In this document: piece by piece, positions 25,037-37,824 of the stretch
Position numbering within the stretch: the stretch's first letter is position 1
Layout: every line of letters starts with the position of its first letter
Assembly (NCBI RefSeq): GCF_037975245.1
Contig: NC_092567.1
Location: 5,340,214 to 5,404,213 of the forward strand
Direction: 5' to 3'
Length of the DNA stretch: 64,000 bases
Origin: Apostichopus japonicus
Taxonomy: Eukaryota; Echinodermata; Holothuroidea; Aspidochirotida; Stichopodidae
Notes under the pieces: model-generated
The model's input: the letters and a program-made list of their open reading frames with translations, nothing else
Databases searched by the model: none
Told to the model about the DNA's origin: nothing
Position numbers and translations under genes: made by a program

Positions 25037-25387
25037 CTTGCATGTACAGAACTCTTAAGGAGTATGTCAAATTTAGGTGAAAGAGAGTATTTAAACTATG
25101 AAAATCTCTTATATTATTACATAGGCTAAACCTTGAAGAAAAAAGAGTTCTAACAATTAATTTACGACAAAATCCCCCGTATGGATTACCTTCAGCATAT
25201 ACAGGCTATGGCTACTATTTCAGGAGGCTGTATCATGCTTTTGTATATTGATATTGACAAATGGTCAATTCACAATTATTACCTACTAGTAAGCCTAAGT
25301 GAAATCTTTCCAACTATTTATATTTGTTTATGGAGGTGTAAACTTCTAAAACATGAACTCCCAGACAAAAGAATGCATAGATGCAAA

Positions 25388-25482
25388 CAATGTTGGGAAG
25401 TACATACCATTTTCATGCAATCTGGGATCATATTTTAGCAACAGCCTTCTCCATACACTGCTTGCCAACCAAAAGTGGTGCT
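25388..25482 (-). CDS. Weak candidate exon of the minus-strand host gene
   Basis: On the minus strand a frame with the residues VWRRLLLKYDPRLHEN runs into a donor GTATGTAC. It can be entered in phase 0 from the exon at 27985-28041 using an AG before CACCAC, but the sequence upstream of that AG is G-rich rather than pyrimidine-rich. That makes the acceptor poor. The exon would leave phase 1 and join in frame to 24894-25036. Exact start uncertain. No family recognised. Confidence 0.22.
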
Positions 25483-25503
25483 TGCATTATTGCCACCATG
25501 CCC

Positions 25504-25931
25504 CCTCCCCTCCCCACCCCACCCTGCACTAAAAATTTCTTATAAACCCCTAAAAAAACTCCTTTTCATACTAAAAGCTCTATCCAACACTAAGCCGGTT
25601 ATACAATTGATGGATCTAATGATGTGAGTAAATACATGTACTTGCTCTTTGAAACCGAGTTCCACTTTCCTGAAAAAAGGCATCCCCCCTCTTTGCCAGG
25701 CTAACACCAGCCTGCGCCCTTGAAATGTGGCTTTGGTAACCAGAGCCTGGCTTTTGAATTTTATGTATACTATTTGTACATAGAGTTACACATTTTGGGG
25801 GGCGCTCTTCAAAAATACCATAGGTCCCCACAATGTGTGTTGAAAAATTTTCAAGAAAGAAGAAAAAATTAAAAAAAATTAAAAATCCCTATTTTCATCT
25901 AAAACATGCAAAATAAGTTTTTTATTAGCAA
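25504..25931. other. Intronic stretch without recognised gene
   Basis: Pyrimidine-rich near 25500-25530, A-rich near 25860-25890. The minus frame at 25616-25831 has no supporting signal. Confidence 0.35.
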
Positions 25932-25968
25932 AACATTATGGGGACCTGATACAGGTCCCCACAATGTT
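25932..25968. repeat. Near-perfect hairpin built on GGTCCCCACAATGTT
   Basis: Arms 25932-25948 and 25952-25968 (17 bp, one mismatch, 3-base loop) centre on GGGGACCTG/CAGGTCCCC. A third single copy of GGTCCCCACAATGT stands at about 25825. Confidence 0.85.
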
Positions 25969-26030
25969 CACAGTCCCCATAGCGAAGGTGTGTTGTCACG
26001 TGCGGGTCCCCGTAAACCACCTTACGCAAA

Positions 26031-26710
<680 letters not shown>

Positions 26711-26739
26711 ATAAATCCCTGTGGCCCATTGCAAATATG

Positions 26740-27200
26740 GATAATTGGGGTCTATGTTTACCTCTTCATAATTGAAAGTTATCAATAACATAATAAGGCA
26801 ATCTAAAAGGGAGGAAACTTTCAATGTTATCTTGCATTGGGTCTGCTTAACAGGTTTAGAGGAGGGGTAGGGTCGAGATTGAAGAGAAAGAGGGAGATGT
26901 TTTGGAGTGGGGTAACATTATTAAGTATGCTATATTAATAGTGAACTGTCTAGCACTGCTATTTTTGACCTTAATGTACGTACAGAGCAATACAGGACAA
27001 GAAATTCCCCATCCACTTGCCATTTGTTGCAAAACAGAAGCCAAGGGATAATTTTTCACAGCCCCAATGTTTCTCCTCATTACAAACAGGGTCAAAAGGG
27101 ATCAATGTTAACCTCTGCACATGCAGTATTGCCTGCAGTAACAAAATTAGGCAATCAACAGAGGAGGCAACTCTCAATGTGGTTTTAGAGTGAGTATTCT
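26740..27200. repeat. Old tandem duplication of a ~120-bp segment
   Basis: Segments near 26748-26850 and 27100-27200 share AGGCAATC followed by GAGG and CTCAATGT/TTCAATGT. Their minus-strand translations both begin with a version of M-[KR]-V-[SA]-S-x-x-D-C-L-I. No splice sites or other coding signals support expression. Confidence 0.4.
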
Positions 27201-27984
27201 AACTGGGCATACACAATTTCTTAAAGTTATTGAATGAATGAACAAACATTTACAGATACACAATGAACATGAAGTTCACCCACTAAAAATCCCAAATGCA
27301 TAAATGGCAATAAGATGTACACAGATCAACCTCACTATAGTGCTTTAATATTGGATTCTATGCAGTACTCTTTTTGCCTTTTTCCAATTTATTTGGTATT
27401 GACTTGTCCGCTTTCTAGTGAATACTTTGGAAATATTATTCCTTTCAACATTTCATCATGGACTGGTTTAACTTTAAGTTATGAGTAGGGGATAATTGCT
27501 ATCTGTATGGAATAACATATGAAGTAAGCATGAATGAGTTCTGACACATTATTACAATGTCAACATTAAGTTTATTTAAGGTGATCCTAGCAGGTTAGGG
27601 TCATGTACCATAGATCCTATTGCTCAATTGACACATGCTTTTGCAATTTGCTTTCTTGCATTGCAATTGCAAAGAGATATCTTATAGTTTTAACACATTG
27701 ACATAGTCCTAGATTTATCCATTTTATTAAATGTTTTCTTTTAATGGGGTTGCAATAAAAATAGATATTTAAATAATCAAACATAACCAACTAATCAACC
27801 AAGTAAACAATCAATCAATACTGTAAAATAAAAGCAAGCCTTTGTCAAAGTTAATGTACAGTAAAGGCTGTTAAACGAACTACAGTATTGATTAGATGAG
27901 CATGATTTATATTGCTCTGTTTTACACAGCCTTAATTTCTATTGATGAATCTTTCTTAGATGATCAATAAAGCAGAAGGATTAC

Positions 27985-28041
27985 CTTCAAAAGGCCACAA
28001 AAGGACATGTTTTCCAGGCTGGAACTGTCATTGGTCGCTGC
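27985..28041 (-). CDS. Third coding exon of the minus-strand host gene
   Basis: On the minus strand the acceptor TTTCTTCCAG is followed by 57 nt, exactly 19 codons without a stop, then the donor GTAATCC. The encoded piece reads AATNDSSSLENMSFCGLLK. It is entered and left in phase 0, which matches the exon upstream at 28481-28546. Family unknown; the serine/asparagine-rich, acidic content suggests a disordered region. The next exon is unclear, with candidates at 25388 and 24894. Confidence 0.6.
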
Positions 28042-28480
28042 CTGGAAGAAATTTCATTTTGTAGATTTGAATGAAGTATAATGAAAGAGTATTTTAAATA
28101 AAGGGCAACACTAAATATAAGTGTATTTTATATGAAATACCGTAGGTTTGTGGTTTCAAACCAGTGTACTTAAACCAATATTGAGCAAACTTTTGACTGC
28201 AAGAACTTTTGACAGCAAGAAATTCAGGCACTCAGCCATGAACAAACTGATTACCAGCCAATCCCATGCAATCCCCCCCCCCCCCACACACTCACACCTC
28301 CACAGAAATACAAAGTCTTAACTCTCCAGAGAAAGGGCTTATCAGAGTATCACTTTTCTGTGTGGTAAAAAGAGCTAGTGCACAGGTGCAATCATATCCA
28401 TAAATGTCTGCAACTTACCTGACTTATAAACAAATTTGTCCGAAACAACAGAATGGAAAACAAGTGCAACAAAAACTTAC

Positions 28481-28546
28481 AGGTACTACAGAGTTATCTC
28501 TGACATCACTGTCTGTAGCTTCTTCCTCATTCTCATTCTCTGGCTG
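28481..28546 (-). CDS. Second coding exon of the minus-strand host gene
   Basis: The acceptor TTTCTCTTTAG is followed by 66 nt (22 codons, open), then the consensus donor GTAAGTTT. The product is strongly acidic (PENENEEEATDSDVRDNSVV). Phase is 0 on both sides, fitting the ATG exon at 28793-28828 and the exon at 27985-28041. The acceptor is followed by CAG, so a one-codon NAGNAG alternative is possible. Three consecutive short exons in one open phase with good sites support a real gene. No family recognised. Confidence 0.65.
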
Positions 28547-28792
28547 CTAAAGAGAAACAAATACTCTTCAATTGATTTTAATATAAATGAAATTCAATGC
28601 ACTTTAAAGAATTGATGTAAGTAGAGATATGAAGGAGAAGGGGGGGGGGGGGAGGTTCAGGTACCTAACGGTACTGTGGTAACTTCTCTAGAATTACTGT
28701 AGAACATTACCAGACAGAACATAACATAAAAAAATCATAACAACTAAAAACTACTCCAATGTTGCTTTTTAACTTGGGAAGTTTGCGCTTAC

Positions 28793-28828
28793 TTGTGCAT
28801 CATTACTTTGAGTAAAAATATTGGCCAT
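28793..28828 (-). CDS. Start-codon exon of the minus-strand host gene
   Basis: On the minus strand an ATG at 28828 has A at -3 and G at +4, a strong start context. It opens 12 codons (MANIFTQSNDAQ) that end at the consensus donor GTAAGCGC in phase 0. Joined to the next two exons it gives 53 residues of acidic, probably disordered N-terminus. The exon may extend upstream as 5' untranslated sequence. A leader exon with a good donor lies at 31910 and another candidate donor at 30483. Function unknown. Confidence 0.62.
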
Positions 28829-31041
28829 ATTCCGAGGCCTGTTCTTATGTTACAACTGAACATTAGGCGTAACATACATCAATTCTTGAAGAATCAGACG
28901 TGTTTACTGATGAAATACAGTAGCAGCTTGTGACTATTGCGACTATGGATTCGAGTCGTATCAACATTTCTACAGTAACTGTAATTTATTTTTCGGGGGC
29001 ATTGTGGCAAACATTAAACACAATGCGGCAATAGGTTTCCTGAACAAACTTATACATTTTGTACAAAAATATAACTTTACATTTTACGTCGGAACCGGGT
29101 AGTATGTTCGGAACCAGGTAGCAATCAGTTGGGCAGGTACTTGGGTTACTTGTGCAAACACTAGTTTATATCAATCTCATATCAAAGCTTTAAAGAGACT
29201 ATTGCAGCCGGATCAAGACCTTTTCTGTATAATAACATGACACAAAATCTTAAAATTTTGCAAGAAAATTGGTATGTGTAGCAATTGAGATGTGAGACGT
29301 ATACATCTCCCATGATCACAGAAACTGCAACAAATCAACTAATTGTATCTTAAAGATCTGTACTTACTAGCCCCATATTAAGCATGCTATCACTTTAAAA
29401 GCTTATGAGATTACATTCTAGCTGTAGACTGTAGAAGTTTCAAAAAAAAGCTCTGACTTCAAATTAGCCTGGAAATATATACATCATTCTTCTTATGTTT
29501 TTCACTAGTATGTGTTCTTCTGGTACAGTTCAGTTTGCAAAGACGATGAAAAAATAAATGTTGTTAAACTGATTGATTCTGAGAGGTTCAGATCATGTCT
29601 AGCTTGGCTTGAGCATTATCTCTTGTAGAGTTGGCATGTTGAATGTTGGAACTTGGAATACAGCAAGCACACTTTAAGTTACATATAAACTCTGACAAAA
29701 TGCTTTGTACTAAGTTTAACTGGAAAAGATACAAAATTTAACAATGTACTGTACCTATTTTGTCATCTATCCAACAAGATGTCAATGAAGTGTGATCTGT
29801 TTTCTCTTTGCAGTAGTTAATAGCTGCCTGCAAATGGCTAGTTTTTCTTAATCTTGGACATAACTTCATCTACAGGTCTGAAATACAAAATAGGTGTAAG
29901 ATGGATGGTCACAACTATAGGCCTGGGATATGTTATGTTACTCTATGAGTATTATACATAGATGTGACTGAGTTCAAAGACACCCTTCTCCAATCTGCAC
30001 TATTTGAACAATTGTGTCTGGCCATAAATGAGTAAAAAATTCTAGACTAGTCAAGCATAGCAGGCTGGTGGGCTTTATCTCCAAAAGGTAGGTTGAAGCG
30101 TGAGCATTCTCATTATGTTCCCTGTTGATTGAATATACAATCTTATATGGACTAAAATGAAGTCAATCCACTTCCATAAGTCATGAAGATTTTGATTAAA
30201 CAATTTTCCAGCCTAAGCTCAAATTTATTGACAGCCAAACCTTCCAATATTTCCCTATCAAAGCATTGTTCAATTGAAATTACACAATTCACATTGCACT
30301 AACAAATCAAAAACCAATTGCATTTCATCAGAAAAATATGATGATTGAGAACTCCTTGGGTCCTTTATTCAAAGAAAATGGCCAATACCACGGTAGTACT
30401 TTATTGTTCAAATTGTTGAGTGGTAATGGCAGTGGTGACAGCTGCTTTGATTTGCCAGCATGATAAATGTGATATATACTTACTTTCTTAGTGAGGATGC
30501 ATTGAATTAGTTGAATTTGCGATTGATTAGCCTACACGTAGTTTGTAAGTTGTAGGACTACCAGTACTGCAGTACCTAGTACTAGGTATCACCATTTAAT
30601 ACATTACACGTGCAGTAGTAACTAACTGTAGTATAGTAAAGGCTTCAAAATTGACCCACCCTCGTAATTGACACACCTTCAAATATTACTAGCAACGATA
30701 CAGCAGGCCACCTAAACATTTTGCAGTGTAGCAGAATTACATATTTCATCAGCTTGAATCCATTTCAGCTATTTGCTGACCAAATTGTGGTTTTTCTTAA
30801 GCTTTTAACACCCTCCACCCAGTTTTGCACGTTTCTTGGTCATTTGGAATCTTACACCCTAAAAATAACCAACATTACCTCAATATGATACCACTTATCT
30901 CTGGGACCTGACCTGTCTGAGCTTAGAGGCCCAGATCATAGCAAACTGCATACAAAGTCAATTGATGTATACTAAGGCCTCACTACACTACACTACAGTT
31001 AGCTTATCAACGAATGTGTCAATTTAGGGGTATGAAAGAAC

Positions 31042-31321
31042 AAAGTGGCTATTCTTACGACTAGTTGTAAGAATAATTTCCGACTACGCATGCGCAGTTG
31101 CTATTTTCATGACCAGGAGTACTATTTTTACGACGAGGAGTAACAATAATTTGCGGTTAGGGTTAGGGTAAGGGTTAGGATTGAGGTTTAGGATTATGTT
31201 TAGGGTTAGGGTTACCCCTACTACATGGCAGTTGCTTTATTTACTTTACTGCACTTGAATTTGCCTTTGTCGAATAGTTTATAAATAATTGTTACGACTC
31301 GTCGTAAGAATAGCCACGGCC
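31042..31321. mobile_element. MULE-like MITE with telomere-like interior
   Basis: The inverted ends share GTGGCTATTCTTACGAC (from 31045, and inverted before 31315). The perfect 10-bp direct repeat ATGAAAGAAC flanks the element at 31032-31041 and 31322-31331. The interior carries several TTAGGG units, partly degenerate (31155-31211). A 9-10-bp target duplication suggests Mutator-like transposases, but the outermost 3-4 bases of the two ends do not pair. It lies in the leader intron of the minus-strand gene. The TTAGGG run is part of the element, not a chromosome end. Confidence 0.85.
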
Positions 31322-31909
31322 ATGAAAGAACTTGACACGGCAGACATTTGGAGGTCAAATTCTGCTCAATTGTACAGTGCATAAGCACAGAACCCTAAAT
31401 ATTTAGAGATCATTACATTTCTGAGGAACTACACATATGAAAAACACATACAGTTGAGTGATTTGGATTTTTCCTTGATATACAGTACTGTACATCGTTG
31501 ATCAAATCCTATAGGCTTACAGTAAGTGCGTCAATTATCCCACCATGATACTAGTAGTAACACGTAAATTTAGGCTACAATTCTTTAGAACAGCAAGGAA
31601 GCCCCAAAGCCCCCTACTCATGACCTTCAAATATAAACAAGTAGCCTAATGAATGAGATAGGTACTTGTTCGGCTCGGCACACTCGATACCTCCTACCCT
31701 ATAGTACCTAGCTTAGGCTTGCCTAAGGTACAGTATGCCATACAACCGGCTAATATGCACAATTTCCATCCAATAATACTGCTGTTAGTGGCGACAAGTT
31801 TCACATAAAGTATATTGGATATTCAGGCAATGTGTAAGCCTTGGTTTCAAGTAAGCACCTTATCGGTAGTCTTTCACCGATAAAATTACAGCTAAAATGA
31901 GATACTTAC

Positions 31910-32040
31910 GTTGCTGGATGATATACAGGATGTGTACAACAGTCGTAGCCTACTTCGCGTACGTACGAACAGTGTATACGTCTGTGCTGTGTCTAAACAG
32001 TTGATGGCGCCATGTCGTTACAAGTCTCGTACTGCGATGG
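31910..32040 (-). other. Probable leader exon and promoter side of the minus-strand gene
   Basis: On the minus strand a CpG-containing block ends at a consensus donor (CAGCAAC followed by GTAAGTATC). It includes a tiny upstream frame (MAPSTV then stop) and the 14-mer CGTACGTACGCGAA (31954-31967). The transcription start is unknown, so the right boundary is approximate. A second possible leader exon ends at a donor GTAAGTATA at 30483. No TATA box is evident. Confidence 0.4.
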
Positions 32041-32361
32041 TCTAAAATTGCCAATTTTCGTTATTTTACATCCAGAATATTCCAAATTTCACCAAGAATA
32101 GCAATCATGTGTCTTTAATACAAATTCGGGATGTCGCTGATATATATATCCTAGTTTTCCCGTATATTGAGCGGAAAGTTGAGGTTAACATATATCCTAC
32201 ATACACCGTATGCGAAAATAACGTTATATACACTGTTGAGTGAGGCTCAGATTTGCACTGAAAATGCTCTTTATCGCAAGAACATACAATTAATTCTAAG
32301 TTAATTTCTGATAAATATCATCATGTTGTCTACATTCGAAGTGAAATTTGTTTACACAACG

Positions 32362-32481
32362 CACGATATTTGAATTGGTAATGTCTCAGACTTATGTTTA
32401 CCAAGAAGTTGGTAAACAGATGCCCAAGGTACACATAGGCCCCAGCTACCACCCACGAATGTAAACATATGCCCGCATTCA

Positions 32482-32556
<75 letters not shown>

Positions 32557-32820
32557 TTTTCTATCGTTTTCTATCGTGAAACCTGGCTACTGTAAATTTT
32601 TTGTACACGCTACCACGATATAACGATATACCACGATCACACGCTATATCGTGATACCAAGCCTTCACGATAGCAAACATGACTGCTACATTCACGCTAA
32701 CACGTTATATCGTGAGATCGTGATTTCAAGCTGAGCGCATCACAATTCGTAACTTCGTTTGGGCTTTGGGTTTTTATTATTCACGCTATTTCGTTAATTC
32801 GTAATATCGTGTATCATGAA
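32362..32820. repeat. Cluster of CACGAT/ATCGTG motifs with adjoining (AT)n
   Basis: At least eight occurrences of CACGAT or ATCGTG, often as CACGATAT or TATCGTGA, in both orientations. The (AT)n tract at 32486-32554 lies inside the block. A similar cluster lies at 35820-36056 beside another (TA)n. The plus frame at 32809-33006 has no support. Confidence 0.7.
32486..32554. repeat. (TA)n microsatellite
   Basis: Sixty-nine bases of uninterrupted alternating TA. Confidence 0.97.
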
Positions 32821-34153
32821 GTTCCTACTCTACTGTGCGAAAATCGATCTTTACAGGAGTTCCGCCTTGAAAACTTTTTGATGTCAGCTCACAACTTTAC
32901 ACGTTTAACTTTTTATTTAACAACAGTAACGTTACGTACGGATAGCGACTTTTCTGTTACTAGTAGTGTTAGTTGTAGATTTTATGTTCCACGTTACTTT
33001 GAATAGTTGGCAACATTTCGAAGAATAATAAAGTACTACTAAGCCTTTCTTGTGTTAAGTTTTTATATAATTTATCGTTGGTTCGAAACAGAATAAAAAG
33101 GGAAAAAAAATCCACCCAACAACTTTGAAGCAGGGCCGGTTATAAACAAAACATCTTCATCGTCCGCGCAAGGGGCCTCCCTTTTCCTGATTCCCGAGTC
33201 TCTATTCGGATTCAAGAAATCTAACTAACCTTAAAAATTATTTTGTTAAGGTTGCCACATATTCCAAACTAGTATTAGCGCATGAAAAGAAGAAAAACGT
33301 CAGCCTGTTTTTTTTCAGATCTCAGTACGAGAAACATGTATTTTATTTGGATAATAGAAAAAATTTCTTTAATGTGGTTAATTAATATTTTCCTACCCTA
33401 GCAATATTTGATAAAACCTTCATGAAAACCGACTTTTTAGAAAATGGATTTTGAAGCTCAGTCAACAATTTAAAAAATGCTTACCGTTAAATACTGGCGT
33501 CAAAAAATACATTTCGTATTTATTCCAATAAAGATCCACAAAGGATGCGAAGAACAGCTTACTAAATAGAATTGAAACTGCATGTACAGTACATGGTCAT
33601 TTTAAGTATCCAAATACTATACAAAGAGATCGAGTTCACAGAAATACCCCTTTTCCCTACCACCTGAGGAAAAGCGTCTTTTATAAATTATAGTACCATA
33701 CAGTACTTTACATTTGATACAAAAGTAACATCTACAACAACTTCCCAAAATTTGTATGTGTCACAATAGGTTAAGTTTTAACCGCACAGTACCATTAATA
33801 ATTTGCATATTACATCAAAAGTTACACTCGGGCGTCCAGATGGCGGGAAAATGTACAATCATGTACAATTTGTTGTGTCGTTCCCACGGTGCAATGAACT
33901 TGGGCAAGTTGCCAAGTTCGAATGTCGTTAACCTACTTATGTTCCGTAAACAATGTCAATGGGAATTATGTGTGTAAAAACTCGTTTTTCCACGTGTTAT
34001 ATATATAGAAGTTTTACGTAAGCGGAGTGAATTTCGGGGCGGCTCGTTGATTGTGAGGAAGCACTTATCTAAGCATCAATATTTGTGAAATATATCGTAC
34101 GGTTTTTCTTCAGAAAATATTTTTGACTAGTAATTTCTCAATGTATTAAGAAG
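32821..34153. other. Intergenic stretch without recognised gene
   Basis: Unique AT-rich sequence with a possible transposon scrap near 33125-33190 (CAGGGCCGG and GGGGCCTCCC). The plus frames at 32809-33006 and 33756-33977 lack splice or family evidence. Confidence 0.4.
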
Positions 34154-34875
34154 GGTGACATACCCTTTGTTCCGACGTCTCTATGTTCCGACGTTTCTTT
34201 AAGTTCTGACAATTTTTTTGGACTCTAATTTTTTGAACCCAATTTTTTTTCTGGGGGGGGGGGCTCAATTTTGTTAGACCCAAATTCTGTCTGACTAATT
34301 TTGTCTGGCTTAAGTTATTTTTTTTGGGGGGGACTCAATTTTTTTGGACCTAAATTTTCTTTGTGGAATCAATTTTGTTAGACCCAAATTTTGTCTCACT
34401 AACTATTTATTAGAGGGGACTCAATTTTTTCGGACCCGATTTTTTTTGGGGGACTCATTTTTTTTGGACCCAAATTTTTTCCGGCCTAATTTTTTTTTTG
34501 GGGGGGGGACTCAATTTTATTTGGACTCAATTTTTTTTTGTGGAATCAACTTTTTTGGACCCACAATTTTTCTGACCTGATTTGTTTGGTGGGACTAATT
34601 TTTGTTCGGACGCGCCAATTTTTATTTACGAAACAAAAAATAAAAGGGCCCAAAGTTTTTTATGACCCAAATAGTGCTTGTCCGAAAAAAAAATTGGTCA
34701 TAAAAATTTTTAGAGTAAAAACAATTTGTGTCATTAAAATATTTTGGTCCAAAAAATTATGGGTCTTAAAAAAATTTGGTCCGAACTCCGAAAACATATT
34801 GGTCAAAAATATTGGTCAAAAGAACTTCAGAGTCAAAAACAATTGTCGGAACGTAGACACGCCGGAACCCATAAA
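34154..34875. mobile_element. Fold-back DNA element, copy 2, degraded
   Basis: The left end GGTGACATACCCTTTGTTCC followed by GACGTCTCTATGTTCCGACG matches the ends of the element at 2433-3155. The right end has GTCGGAACGTAGACACGCCG, the diverged inverse. The interior again changes from T-rich phrases with TTTTTGGACC to A-rich ones with GGTCCAAAAAAT. The right terminus and target duplication are too worn to place exactly. Frames at 34344-34580 and 34538-34939 are low-complexity translations. Confidence 0.75.
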
Positions 34876-35819
34876 ATATACTGGGTCTAACCCTAATCAT
34901 TGCATTTTGGGCGAATGTGTATTTAACTACGTTACATGATGCTTAAACACATGTTTGAACAAAATGAAAAATTCAAGTATTACCACATAAATATTCAAAA
35001 AATATACTTTTGTTGCATGGTATGAAGGATTTGGTGAAACCAAACATGTCTGGACTGGTTTGAAAATTCTACGAGGTTCGTGATCAACTTGACCGTCTAG
35101 TATTTTCAGAAAGTAAGGTTGCTACCATACAAAACTGTCCGGCCAAAAGCAATTAAATGACTTTATGACATTTAAATAAAAAAAAGCTTCTAACAGAAGT
35201 TATGACCAATTTTGTATAATTTTTAATGTGCGCGTCAATACGGGTTGCCATCAGGATCATATCGATTACTGATGCTATGCAAAAGAAACTGCTTATTTGA
35301 GCATATCATATGGTGCGGAAAAATATTCTTCAAGCAAACAATTTTCTCGAAAATCTTGCAAAATTCGATCGTGAAAACAATGTTCAAACATACTAAAGTA
35401 TGCCACCCTATGCATCCCGGACGGTGAAAAAGCTACTGTAGGCCTATATTCAGCGTTACAATGCATATTAACCCTATCGTAACATTTGGGACGATTTGCT
35501 AGTACAATTAAAGCCTAGGCTGATATTCTTGCATACAAGAAGTTCAGAACGAATGTTTAGTTCGAACTGAAAATATTTTGCGACCGCTATTTTTTTAAAA
35601 GAAGGGGTATGTATGAAGGAGTTTGGATGAGAAGGCCTACAGTGTGTTCATTAGGCCTATCGTACTAGTTTTGCGATTATGAAACTTGTATGTCGATTGA
35701 CACTTAATTTTGGTGACACACCAAACTTTTTGATCAGAATTTGCAATAAATCTATTGCACATTGCGTTGAATTGATGATTTCATCTACTGCGGGAAGAAG
35801 CCTACCCCAATTCTTTCAA
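34876..35819. other. Intergenic stretch without recognised gene
   Basis: AT-rich unique sequence. The frames at 35245-35427 and 35679 onward run by chance into the motif cluster and (TA)n that follow. Confidence 0.4.
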
Positions 35820-36056
35820 ATCACGATGAAACGATCGATCGTTCTGCAACGTGATTCACGCTATAACGATAACATTACGATAGTATACAGTGCCAGTGAA
35901 ATGAAGCACACACTATCACGATATTACGACCACGATGCGACGCAAGATATCACGTTAGGTACTTGCTATAGGCGTAATGGAAACGATATCACGATAGACT
36001 CCTCGAGTCTCCTCATATTTTGTCACGATACACGATGCCACGGCCGATTTTATGTG
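35820..36056. repeat. Second cluster of CACGAT/ATCGTG motifs
   Basis: Six or more occurrences of CACGAT plus related ACGATA/TATCACG words in about 240 bp, ending directly before a 188-bp (TA)n. It mirrors the cluster at 32362-32820 across a 3-kb interval and could be the other end of one large element. Confidence 0.65.
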
Positions 36057-36060
36057 GGCG

Positions 36061-36255
<195 letters not shown>

Positions 36256-36309
36256 CCGACCGTTAGGCAACACTTCATGTGAAAAAAATAGCACTTAGGG
36301 CACCATTTG

Positions 36310-36342
36310 ACTTAGGGCGACATATATACTGTCGCCCTAAGT
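36310..36342. repeat. Perfect 13-bp hairpin ACTTAGGGCGACA
   Basis: Arms 36310-36322 and 36330-36342 are perfectly complementary around a 7-base loop. The word GTCGCCCTAAGT is the hallmark of the tandem array at 62466-64000, and AGCACTTAGGGC at 36290 also matches it. This is probably a remnant of the same repeat. Confidence 0.8.
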
Positions 36343-36699
36343 TCTGCCTTTTAAATTGGAACGATAGAGTTACATTCTGCAAATATTGTTGGAAGCGAGT
36401 CAAGGGGGGTTGAAAAATGTTCGTTTCTATTAAGATTTATAAAGATTAATTAAAAACTAGGTAAATTAGAAGGCATTGAAGATGGGCATTCTGATATGGC
36501 TATATGTGCGTGTGTTAAAAACAGCACTTTCGGCAACATTTTGATTATGGCCTTTAAAATGAAAATCGATATGTATATGTTTATTATAAAATCACCCTTT
36601 TAAACATATTACCCAAAGGAAAAATATATTAGCCTCTTTTAAGCAATGAATCGCGAAAATGAAGATATATTGCCAATATTGTATTGCACGGTATCTTAT

Positions 36700-36862
36700 T
36701 GCACCGAAGAGAAGCCGGCCCTCTATTAAGTTACGCTCTTCGCGCAGTACAGCTATACGTACGTACGCGAACCTCGATCGTGCCTAGCTAGCCTATCGAG
36801 TATATGCCTAGATACAGTTCATCCAAATGCAGATGTGCGAGTCACACGGCGCGGGAAGAACG
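36700..36862 (+). other. Probable leader exon and promoter side of the plus-strand gene
   Basis: A CpG-containing block (GTACGCGAAC, GCGAGTCACACGGCGCGGG) ends at a consensus donor, GAACG followed by GTAAGTTA. The left boundary is arbitrary. It carries CGTACGTACGCGAA at 36758-36771, which is found inverted in the divergent gene's leader. No long frame begins here, so it would be untranslated. Confidence 0.4.
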
Positions 36863-37824
36863 GTAAGTTAACTATTTGTGTAGTTCATTTAATGGCATAA
36901 GCGGCCGTATTATATTTTCGAAGCACAATCTCCTTGGCTATTATTTATGGCTTTCTCCTAATTACGCCAGCTGGTTAGGTCTATAGGCTGTGCATAACGT
37001 TAGGCCTAACTTAGTTAAAACGTAACTATGCTTATCATAAGCCTAATTGATATTATCGTGTATTACTATTAGCCTAGTACTTGGTAGTACTAGGGCAATT
37101 CCAAACGTTTCGCGTCAGGGCTTCAGAAACTTAGAAGAGAGTTGTGTTTGGAGTATGGATAGGTTTTTTCACAATTTTGTTTTCCTTTTTGCTGAGCACT
37201 CATATGAATATATATTTGAGCTAGGTTGAGCTTCATTGATAAACAATGATTCATTATTTGACCGATTTTGGACTAGCCTAATTATAAAGGCCTAGTGCCT
37301 ACTGCATTTTGTATGGAAAAAAGGTCATTAATTGCAACAAAACATTTATCTTGGGATTTCTCTGAAAGCACTAATTCAAATCACCTGTTAACAATACCAC
37401 CAATACTATTGGCCTATGTGGCAAATACCACAGGTCTGTAAGAAAAATGATCAAAGAGTTCCATTGACAACACAAATAATTTTTTCTGTAATACAAAAGT
37501 TCAATAAAGTCCTTTGTAAAATTACTTCAAGATACTGATTACACACAATTCATTAAATCATACCCATAACAACCATTGTAAGCATATCAATTCCTCAGCG
37601 CCATTCCCTGTGCGGCACCCGAACTGAGTTCGACCGCCACAGTTTTAGGCCTATGACTTAACCATATAGACCATTTTCCTACAGCCATAATGTGAAAAGT
37701 TTATACCGAAAAAACTTAGTTCAAACTGCACTAAACAGAGAAATGTGTTGTCTCTCAAGTTCTGTTCTTTTCTTAACAATATAGTTTAAAATTCCACCGG
37801 ACTTGGGTGATTTACGATGCAAGG

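Noticed and set aside
31152-31211. TTAGGG run as a possible chromosome end or fusion point
   Set aside because: It lies inside a MITE with inverted ends and a 10-bp target duplication, and the repeats are short and degenerate.
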